From Acidobacteriota bacterium (GTDB lineage: Bacteria; Acidobacteriota; UBA6911; RPQK01; JADFOI01), in contig JAPUKI010000253.1 in NCBI GenBank assembly GCA_027295745.1, positions 1 through 5,537 of the forward strand: a stretch of 5,537 nucleotides of DNA, given 5' to 3'. The notes beneath the pieces are model-generated. The model was not told the DNA's origin. It saw nothing but the letters and a program-made list of their open reading frames with translations, and did no database searches. This document shows, piece after piece, positions 1 to 5,085 of the stretch (positions are counted from its first letter, which is position 1; every line of letters begins with the position of its first letter). The translations under genes and the position numbers were made by a program.

Positions 1-1874
1 CGCAGAATGATACGGTTTCCGTCTGATTCCCACCGCAGTTCCTTTTCTTCTGTTCTGCGACTATCCCCTGCCTTGACCAGCTGGGCAGTGGGATACTTCT
101 TTTGAACCACGTCCGCGTAGGCCGCTGCAAACTCACTGGCATCCTTTTCGGTATCCCACACCGAGCGAAGAACGAAGGCCAAGTTTCCGTTTGGATGCTC
201 GAACAATTCAAAGCGATCGCCGTCCCAGCCTTGAGAAGCCCGCACAGCTGTGTGCCTTTCGAGAAACCTATTCAGAACGAGGTATAAGGAGAGCTCACCA
301 AGGACCTTGATGTAGGTTCTCTTCCAGGGAACAGAGAGAACCAAAGGAGGGACCTGCCCTTCGACGATTGTCGGATCATCCCTCTCAGCAAGATATTTTT
401 CCGGGTGCATGAACTGTTCCGTTGAGCGGGGGGGATCGGAATAGAGCCTGCTTACATCTTCCAGACTGTTCCACTTTCGAAAGGACCGCATGAACTTGAA
501 ACCCGCAACGGTCGGGAACACTTTGAGTTCCCTAAGAGCCTCGGGAACGTCTTCACCTAGTTGGCTCTCGATTTCTTGACGAAAAGACAAATCAACATCG
601 CTTACTTGTGCAGGGCTAAGTAACTGGGAACTCACACTGTAGTCGACCAAGACAGCTAGAGCGTCTCCCAGAACGAGAGCCAACCGGGCCATTGAAGCGT
701 CGTCGTTGCCTTCAACCTTGAAGGTATAAGGGGTTAGGTTGAAGTGCCGGTCCTGTAGAGCATGAAACAGGTTCATGACCAGGCTCACCACCAATTCATC
801 CGCGATTTCACCGTCCTCCATATCCATATGGGAATCGGAAATATACAGAGTCTTCGTTCTAGGGTCATAGAGACTGACCGTGGAGAGCAGTAAAGTTTTT
901 CGAAGGAACTCGTCAAGGGCAAAACTCCGGGGAATCAACTCGAGTTTCACCAGTGCTTTCATCTCCAGTTCCACTTGGCTGGGAGGATTCCATTCATTGG
1001 CTAACTCGAGCAACCGTTTTTCGATCTCTTTTCGCGTGGCAAAGGTCTTGACAATGGGTTGGCCAACGGGGAGGCCTCGGAACCTGCTTACGTGGATTTC
1101 GATTTGATCAGCCAACTGAAGGATTCGGGGATTTGCCTGAACCTGCCCGCTTCTGGAGTCTTTGGGAGCCGGCCTCGCTGGCAGGTTTTCTCTGTCTGTC
1201 GAATCACTGACAGGTGGTGTCGCCGGTTCGGACTCTCCATCCGTTGAATCACTCCTCAGTGATGTTTCAGCTTCGGATTCACTAGCAAGGGCGATCCGCT
1301 CAGGACCCTCTTCCGCTCCTTCCTCCTGGATGCCCGTCATCTGCATTTCGATGCTATCCTGCTGCTCCAGTAGTCTGGCAAGTCTACGCTCCAGGACCTC
1401 CTTCTCCTCACTACCTAATGCCTCAGCCATTTTTGAGAGGAGCATTACAGCACCCAGGGCTTCACCTTGATTGTCTTCTCGTTCTGCGAGTTCGGATAGA
1501 GCCAGTAAAGCAGTGCCAATCCCCTTCAGACTGCCCTGCTGATAACTGATAGCCAGAACCTTCTGATAGGTGCTATGAGCTTCCTCATCATTTCCCTCGG
1601 ATAACTGGGACCGACCGACAGACTCCAAACTTCTGGCAAAGGCTAGATTGATCTGCTCCGGGGGAACCCTGACCCCCTTAAAGTAGTCGACAATCTCAGC
1701 CTTGGTCTCTTCATCCAGAGAAAGGGAGGCTGTTCTATCTTCTACCACGATGACGGAGGGCTTCGGGCTATCGGGGCCAAAAGGCCAGAGGTCTCGGTAT
1801 CGGTAAAGACAAAGACCGACCACCAAGATCAAGATGACCAATAAAACCAGCTTACGGTAATCGAAGTTATTCAT
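1..1874 (-). CDS. Membrane-anchored TPR-like protein with degenerate HALQD-type metallopeptidase domain (3' end outside window)
   Basis: The frame is open for 624 codons from ATG 1874 to the left edge, so the C-terminus is missing. An in-frame TGA lies four codons upstream, so this is the first possible ATG; no strong Shine-Dalgarno is visible. Residues 9-24 form one hydrophobic helix without a lipobox, so the rest is probably extracytoplasmic. Residues about 75-170 are helical and TPR-like. Residues about 184-248 are an acidic Ser/Thr/Pro linker. From about 250 the protein resembles anchored or secreted metallopeptidase-like proteins that I know from Acidobacteria, Chloroflexi and haloarchaea: FRGLPV (265-270), YDPRTKTLYI (336-345), HALQDRHFNL (371-380), STEQFMHPEKYL (484-495), GELSLYLVL (526-534), GWDGDRF (549-555), and WDTEKDASEFAAAY (573-586). 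Where relatives have HELxH this protein has MNLFH (367-371), and where they have EGDA it has LGDA (402-405). Catalysis is therefore doubtful. The family assignment is from memory of motifs, and the biological role is unknown. Confidence 0.85.
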   Translation of the reverse strand, partial: MNNFDYRKLVLLVILILVVGLCLYRYRDLWPFGPDSPKPSVIVVEDRTASLSLDEETKAEIVDYFKGVRVPPEQINLAFARSLESVGRSQLSEGNDEEAHSTYQKVLAISYQQGSLKGIGTALLALSELAEREDNQGEALGAVMLLSKMAEALGSEEKEVLERRLARLLEQQDSIEMQMTGIQEEGAEEGPERIALASESEAETSLRSDSTDGESEPATPPVSDSTDRENLPARPAPKDSRSGQVQANPRILQLADQIEIHVSRFRGLPVGQPIVKTFATRKEIEKRLLELANEWNPPSQVELEMKALVKLELIPRSFALDEFLRKTLLLSTVSLYDPRTKTLYISDSHMDMEDGEIADELVVSLVMNLFHALQDRHFNLTPYTFKVEGNDDASMARLALVLGDALAVLVDYSVSSQLLSPAQVSDVDLSFRQEIESQLGEDVPEALRELKVFPTVAGFKFMRSFRKWNSLEDVSRLYSDPPRSTEQFMHPEKYLAERDDPTIVEGQVPPLVLSVPWKRTYIKVLGELSLYLVLNRFLERHTAVRASQGWDGDRFELFEHPNGNLAFVLRSVWDTEKDASEFAAAYADVVQKKYPTAQLVKAGDSRRTEEKELRWESDGNRIIL

Positions 1875-1943
1875 CGGATCGATTCAACTGCTTGGTAGGA
1901 GACTCTCATCGAATCTCCGAATCACTCATGCTTCCATATTATC

Positions 1944-1964
1944 AGCCGCTCCATTCGGAGCGCT
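1944..1964. repeat. Inverted repeat (hairpin) in leader of the minus-strand gene
   Basis: AGCCGCTCC and GGAGCGCT pair around an ATTC loop, giving eight base pairs with one bulged C. It lies 70-90 bases upstream of the minus-strand start codon. It could be an RNA hairpin in that leader or a protein-binding site. No T-tract follows on either strand, so it is not a standard terminator. Confidence 0.4.
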
Positions 1965-2262
1965 AAATGACATTTCAAGCAAACGGAATGCCAAGCCTGA
2001 GAGCCTAGTAAAGACAAGGGATTCGAAAAAGCATAACTCCCAAATAATCAGCGGTTTACAGAGATGTACACTGCAACGTCCGAAAACCAGAAGATTCTGT
2101 TGAGACAAGCTTCGTTTACAGTTCGTTTGTGCTCCAAGCGGATGACCTCCTACCTCTTTGTCTGGTCTTGTAACTTTCCGATTTCTCTACAGATAGCCGC
2201 CTGGGTGTTACTTTACAAGCGGGTTTAAGGGAACAATTTTGAAAAAAGAGCATCTAAGGAAA

Positions 2263-2303
2263 GGAATCGGGGATCATCGGGTTCCGGCCCGCTCAAGAGG
2301 CCG
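2263..2303 (+). other. Two adjacent GC-rich hairpins upstream of the OmpA-type gene
   Basis: GGAATC (2263-2268) can pair with GGTTCC (2280-2285) with one G-T wobble, and CGGCC (2285-2289) can pair with GGCCG (2299-2303). The two stems share base 2285, so they would stack or compete for it. The block is markedly more GC-rich than the sequence on either side. It could be a structured leader RNA, but it matches no riboswitch consensus that I recognise. Confidence 0.25.
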
Positions 2304-2356
2304 TGGGTTGGACTCCTCAGCGTCTCCAGGATGTCGGTATACCGTCAGAGAACTTT

Positions 2357-2362
2357 TATAAA
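2357..2362 (+). promoter_or_regulatory. Possible -10 element (TATAAA) for the OmpA-type gene
   Basis: TATAAA sits in an AT-rich run 48 bases before the start codon. The sequence 16-18 bases upstream (around 2333-2340) does not resemble TTGACA and there is no extended -10 TG. This is a weak candidate based on composition and position only. Confidence 0.2.
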
Positions 2363-2383
2363 ATTGATCATGATCGACTTGAG

Positions 2384-2403
2384 CCTTTTTTTGAAAAGGA
2401 GGG
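2384..2403 (+). promoter_or_regulatory. Ribosome binding site overlapped by a small hairpin
   Basis: GGAGGG (2398-2403) is a strong Shine-Dalgarno seven bases before ATG 2411, and it decides this start over an in-frame GTG at 2303. CCTTTT (2384-2389) can pair with AAAAGG (2394-2399) around a TTTG loop. The stem takes in the first two bases of the Shine-Dalgarno and the purines before it. The stem is A/T-rich and weak, so any effect on translation is speculative. Confidence 0.6.
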
Positions 2404-2410
2404 TATTGCT

Positions 2411-3427
2411 ATGAAACCAATTACACGTCATTCGATTATTGCTCCCCTAGTGGTCTTTTTCGCCACCCTGGGCATGCTCGCCGCACAGGACACCGGCAGC
2501 GAATCCAAAACTCCGGCCCCCCTGGGCGTGATGAAAACCCAAGGTGTCGTCGTCGAGCGCTCAACTGATACTTTTACCTTACGGGATGAGCAAGGCTCTG
2601 AGATGAGCATCTCCGTAACCGACGAGACCGTCATTAAAGAGCAGAAAAGGAATTTCTTTCGCAAAGCCAACAGCTATACGCCCCAACATCTCCTTCTTGG
2701 CCTAAAGCTCCAGGTGAAAGGACATGGTACCTCGTCGGGAGAACTCGTGGCCCAGGAGATCAAATTCACTCAGGACGATCTCAGGGTTGCCCAGATTATC
2801 TCGTCAAGAGTGTCGCCGGTGGAAATGCGTGTCGAGGAAGCGCACAACCGCCAGGATCGCCTCGAGGAACGCACGGAGATCATGTCCGGAGAGATCACGG
2901 AATTAAATGCTGCCTTCCGCGTAGCACGCAGTGAAGCCCAGCAGGCTCAACGCACTGCCGATCGCGCCATTTCCCGGGCCGATAATACCGACAAGCGGGT
3001 TTCAGCCCTGGATGACTATCAGGAAACCCACATGCTCATCATAGCCTTTAGCTTCAACAGTTCCAGCCTGACGGGAGATGCCCGAACGCAACTCGACGGA
3101 CTGGCCCGTCAGACCAACGATGTGAAGGGTTATCTGATTGAAGTGAAAGGATTTGCTTCATCAGATGGAGACGATAGATATAACGCTCTTCTCAGCCAGC
3201 GCCGAGCAGAAACGGTTGTTCGCTACTTGATCGAGACTCACCAAATTTCACTACGACGGATTATTACCCCACACGGGTACGGAGAATTGGCCCCCGCGGC
3301 TGAAAACTCCAGTTTCCAGGGCCGCCAGCAGAATCGACGAGTCGAGGTTCGGATACTCGTCAATAAGGGCCTGGAAGCCGCCGCTTTGGATTCATTCAGT
3401 GGGAACGAGAGCGCAAACAACTTCTAA
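2411..3427 (+). CDS. Secreted DUF5666-like / coiled-coil / OmpA C-terminal domain protein
   Basis: The product is 338 residues. Start ATG 2411 is chosen because GGAGGG lies seven bases upstream and the protein then opens with a signal peptide (MKP, hydrophobic 9-24, cleavage near LAA-Q at 25/26). Residues about 38-120 resemble DUF5666, a small beta domain: GVV..., TFTLRDEQG, TVI, GLKLQVKG, then AQEIKF. Residues about 124-202 are charged, Ala-rich and helical, and probably coiled-coil. Residues about 207-318 are an OmpA-like peptidoglycan-binding domain, with YNALLSQRRAETVVRYL (257-273), GYGE (289-292) and NRRVEVRIL (308-316). The Arg that contacts diaminopimelate is present (R265), but the partner Asp is Ser (S250). 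It probably sits in the periplasm, linking peptidoglycan to other envelope parts. There is no N-terminal barrel or lipobox, so it is neither classical OmpA nor Pal. A terminator-like hairpin follows. Confidence 0.88.
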   Translation: MKPITRHSIIAPLVVFFATLGMLAAQDTGSESKTPAPLGVMKTQGVVVERSTDTFTLRDEQGSEMSISVTDETVIKEQKRNFFRKANSYTPQHLLLGLKLQVKGHGTSSGELVAQEIKFTQDDLRVAQIISSRVSPVEMRVEEAHNRQDRLEERTEIMSGEITELNAAFRVARSEAQQAQRTADRAISRADNTDKRVSALDDYQETHMLIIAFSFNSSSLTGDARTQLDGLARQTNDVKGYLIEVKGFASSDGDDRYNALLSQRRAETVVRYLIETHQISLRRIITPHGYGELAPAAENSSFQGRQQNRRVEVRILVNKGLEAAALDSFSGNESANNF

Positions 3428-3435
3428 TCGAGTGA

Positions 3436-3466
3436 ACACCGTGGCCGTACCCTGCGGCCACGGTGT
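3436..3466 (+). terminator. Probable terminator after the OmpA-type gene
   Basis: A perfect 12-base-pair GC-rich inverted repeat (ACACCGTGGCCG / CGGCCACGGTGT) with a seven-base loop starts eight bases after the TAA stop. The downstream sequence is pyrimidine-rich (CCTTCTCTCTTTC) rather than a clean T-run, so termination may be imperfect or factor-assisted. Position and stem strength make a terminator the best reading. Confidence 0.65.
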
Positions 3467-3515
3467 CCAAGCCTTCTCTCTTTCATCACCTGGCTCTCCC
3501 GAGAAATCACCGAAA

Positions 3516-3553
3516 TTGTCAACCCAGGTTGACAAATGTGGCACGAATTGTCA
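3516..3553. promoter_or_regulatory. Candidate operator: 20-bp palindrome plus third half-site
   Basis: TTGTCAACC-CA-GGTTGACAA (3516-3535) is a perfect nine-base inverted repeat with a two-base spacer. A further copy of the half-site, AATTGTCA, recurs at 3546-3553, about 31 bases after the first copy (3515-3522). It lies about 120-155 bases upstream of the PilZ gene and beyond the preceding terminator, where a regulator of the PilZ gene could bind. The right arm also spells TTGACA, a -35 hexamer, but no good -10 follows at 16-18 bases. The cognate regulator is not identifiable. Confidence 0.45.
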
Positions 3554-3645
3554 TCACGAGTCTCCTAAAGCTTTCCCTGAAACTCATAAGATCCAATACT
3601 TCAGTAACTTAACTTATTTCATGAGAACTGGCTCCTTTCTTGCTT

Positions 3646-3651
3646 TATAAA
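3646..3651 (+). promoter_or_regulatory. Possible -10 element (TATAAA) near the PilZ gene
   Basis: TATAAA occurs 19 bases before the PilZ start codon. It has no matching -35, and a transcript starting from it would have a very short leader holding little more than the Shine-Dalgarno. Weak candidate. Confidence 0.15.
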
Positions 3652-3670
3652 AGGGCAAGGGAGGACAAGT

Positions 3671-4366
3671 ATGAATTTGGGAAATCAAAGTGTGTCTGAT
3701 GAACATATTCAGCCATTAGAAGAAGAACCTGCAACATCCACGAGTAGCCCTGGTTCTTATCCGAGGACAGGATCAACTATTTCCATCCATGTGAAATCCA
3801 AGGGAGAGGTACCGGCCATGGTGACCCACAGCTCTCCCAACGAAATCTGCCTGGAACTTGCCAGACCGATCTGGCCGCTTCCTTTCCGCAAGGGATCTCA
3901 AGTTCGGATCAAATACTGGGATGAGGGGGCGATTGCCTACTTCTGGGAGGCCAGGATTCTCAAGGCCAGCAAACAAAGCGTCGTGGCGAAATTGCGCGGG
4001 GGCGGGATCACCGTACAGCGCAGGCAATCTTACCGGGTGCGCACGCAAATCCGCCTGGTTTGTACCGTCATCGATGCTGCCGAACGTAATCTTGTCGGCG
4101 AGGAATTCAAGTGCCAAACCAAGGATATTAGTGTAGGAGGATTAGCGTTTGAGACCCATCTTCCCCTCGATGCGGGAGATCGACTGGCGGTGAGAATCCA
4201 TTTCAGCGCTACCAATCAGATTGATGTCGTCGGCTGGATTTTGCGAGCAACCCCAAGCGACCAAAATGGGAAAGTCATCAACTCAGTGGCTATGCAGTTC
4301 CTTCAGTGCGAGGCCAAGGATCAGAACCATCTTCTACGTTTCTTGGCTCACGGCGAGGTGAACTAG
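3671..4366 (+). CDS. PilZ-domain cyclic-di-GMP-binding protein, YcgR-like
   Basis: The product is 231 residues with no signal or membrane segment, so cytoplasmic. ATG 3671 has GGGAGG six bases upstream. Residues 1-33 are a polar, probably disordered tail. Residues about 34-112 resemble the beta-barrel N-terminal domain of YcgR-type proteins. The PilZ domain starts at about 115 and carries both canonical c-di-GMP motifs: RxxxR as R118-QSY-R122, and DxSxxG as D152-I-S154-VG-G157. Binding of c-di-GMP is therefore expected. YcgR itself slows the flagellar motor, but here no motility, pilus or cellulose gene is in view, so the output could be any surface or motility process. The upstream palindrome at 3516-3535 may regulate it. 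A thioesterase gene follows 68 bases downstream on the same strand with no clear terminator between, so co-transcription is plausible. Confidence 0.92.
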   Translation: MNLGNQSVSDEHIQPLEEEPATSTSSPGSYPRTGSTISIHVKSKGEVPAMVTHSSPNEICLELARPIWPLPFRKGSQVRIKYWDEGAIAYFWEARILKASKQSVVAKLRGGGITVQRRQSYRVRTQIRLVCTVIDAAERNLVGEEFKCQTKDISVGGLAFETHLPLDAGDRLAVRIHFSATNQIDVVGWILRATPSDQNGKVINSVAMQFLQCEAKDQNHLLRFLAHGEVN

Positions 4367-4434
4367 GTCACATTCCTGAGAAGTTGATCTCCACGAGCGT
4401 TGGATCTATCATTCCCTGAGAATTCGAGAACTCG

Positions 4435-4797
4435 ATGGACAAGTTTGACGGTATTACGCCAGGAATGGCCGATGAGCGTGTTCTCACCGTAGAAGAGGAA
4501 CACACCGTATCTCCAACGGGCACTTCCGTGCTCAGCACACCCATGATGATCGCCTGGATGGAACTCACCTCCGCTGATTTAGTTCGGCCCTTTCTGCCCG
4601 CCGGTTTTGCCACTGTGGGATATGAAGTACAGGTCAAGCACAAGGCCCCTGCCCTGCCAGGGTCCGAACTGACCGTATCTTCGAAGGTCCTGGAGGCGGA
4701 TGGACGAAAACTCCTTTTTGAGGTGCTGGTGAAGGAGGGTGAAAAGATCATCGGCAAGGGACTGCATCGAAGAACCATTGTTCCCAGATCCAGGTAG
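4435..4797 (+). CDS. FlK-like hotdog-fold acyl-CoA thioesterase
   Basis: The product is 120 residues, cytoplasmic. An in-frame TGA lies six codons before ATG 4435, so this is the earliest ATG. The Shine-Dalgarno is weak (GAGAA at 4426-4430). The sequence matches fluoroacetyl-CoA thioesterase (FlK) family proteins along its length: VLSTPMMIAWMEL (32-44), VGYEVQVKHKAPALPGSEL (61-79), DGRKLLFEV (89-97), GKGLHRRTIV (107-116). The FlK residues Thr42, Glu50, Gly69, His76 and Arg120 correspond to T35, E43, G62, H69 and R113, with identical spacing between them. It should hydrolyse a small acyl-CoA thioester. FlK homologues are widespread in bacteria that do not make fluoroacetate, so the natural substrate here is unknown and may be a metabolic by-product. 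It follows the PilZ gene by 68 bases and is followed ten bases on by palindromic repeats. Confidence 0.85.
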   Translation: MDKFDGITPGMADERVLTVEEEHTVSPTGTSVLSTPMMIAWMELTSADLVRPFLPAGFATVGYEVQVKHKAPALPGSELTVSSKVLEADGRKLLFEVLVKEGEKIIGKGLHRRTIVPRSR

Positions 4798-4807
4798 GGA
4801 AAAAGGA

Positions 4808-4829
4808 CCTGTAGGGGCGCACAGATGCC
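4808..4829. repeat. Palindromic repeat cluster, unit 1 (left arm only)
   Basis: CCTGTAGGGGCGCAC is followed by a degraded right side. It shares 14 of 15 bases with the left arm of unit 2 (4863-4877), 55 bases downstream. TGTAGGGGCGCAC (4810-4822) is also the perfect reverse complement of the right end of unit 3 (4930-4942). It begins ten bases after the thioesterase stop codon. Confidence 0.7.
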
Positions 4830-4862
4830 ACTGTCTCAAAACCGCACTCTATTTGATTACGG

Positions 4863-4892
4863 CCTGTAGGGACGCACGGCTGTGCGCCCACA
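4863..4892. repeat. Palindromic repeat cluster, unit 2
   Basis: Both arms are present: TGTAGGGACGCACGG then CTGTGCGCCCACA. The stem core CGCAC/GTGCG is intact, with a few mismatches outside it. It is of the short, GC-rich, hairpin-forming type (REP-like) found between genes in many bacteria. Confidence 0.75.
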
Positions 4893-4912
4893 AACCCTGC
4901 TTTATCGACAAT

Positions 4913-4942
4913 TGATAGGACGCACGACCGTGCGCCCCTACA
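4913..4942. repeat. Palindromic repeat cluster, unit 3
   Basis: The left arm TGATAGGACGCACG and right arm CGTGCGCCCCTACA form a hairpin. The right arm is the best-preserved copy and is complementary over 13 bases to unit 1. Together units 1-3 could form alternative small hairpins or one long-range stem, and could act as a transcription stop for the thioesterase gene. Confidence 0.75.
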
Positions 4943-5085
4943 CAACCAACCTGGATCAACCGATTATTCAGACTGTTCCACCGGCTCGCCACTACGCGGC
5001 CCTGTGATGACCGTCACTGTCCTGCCTCCTGGATACCGCTAAGTTAGTCACAACATTGCAAAACAGAAACTAAAGAGAGGTCAAG

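Larger units (their letters stand above)
1875..2410. other. Divergent intergenic region, 536 bases, no convincing gene
   Basis: This stretch separates the minus-strand peptidase-like gene from the plus-strand OmpA-type gene, so it should hold both promoters and leaders. Short frames exist on both strands, but none has a ribosome binding site plus recognisable protein features. Visible structures are a 21-base hairpin at 1944-1964, a small palindrome AAATG-A-CATTT at 1965-1975, two adjacent GC-rich hairpins at 2263-2303, the palindromes GGTATACC (2336-2343) and GATCATGATC (near 2365-2374), and a hairpin abutting the ribosome binding site at 2384-2399. No well-formed sigma-70 promoter pair was found. 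Confidence 0.6.

Noticed and set aside
241..256. CGCACAGCTGTGTGC palindrome resembling the repeat units at 4808-4942
   Set aside because: It lies in the coding frame of the peptidase-like gene, encodes ordinary residues (HTAVRA) and lacks the flanking TGTAGGG, so the similarity is likely coincidental.
880..1470. Plus-strand open frames within 880-1470
   Set aside because: They are antisense to the long minus-strand gene, whose translation shows recognisable motifs; the Ser-rich plus-strand products reflect the reverse complement of its linker.
1926..2108. Possible 60-codon minus-strand gene just upstream of the peptidase-like gene
   Set aside because: It starts with TTG, has no recognisable domain and no clear ribosome binding site, and sits in a region better explained as a leader or promoter.
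2054..2121. GTTTACAG repeated exactly 60 bases apart (2054-2061 and 2114-2121)
   Set aside because: Eight bases is short, flanks are unrelated and no third copy keeps the spacing; probably chance.
2303..2410. N-terminal extension of the OmpA-type protein starting at GTG 2303
   Set aside because: The extension would place 36 polar residues ahead of a clear signal peptide and has no ribosome binding site, while ATG 2411 has GGAGGG at ideal spacing.
3539..3553. Sigma-54-type promoter (TGGCACG) upstream of the PilZ gene
   Set aside because: The -24-like part is good, but the -12 GC is absent at the required spacing (CA found instead).
3529..3557. Sigma-70 promoter using TTGACA at 3529-3534
   Set aside because: The hexamer 17 bases downstream is CATCAC, not a -10 element; TTGACA is explained as an arm of the palindrome.
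4374..4425. Near-repeat ATTCCTGAGAA / ATTCCCTGAGAA between the PilZ and thioesterase genes
   Set aside because: Only two short imperfect copies, with no dyad symmetry or known function.
5008..5016. TGAC-C-GTCA dyad upstream of the beta-barrel gene
   Set aside because: Too short and isolated to support an operator.
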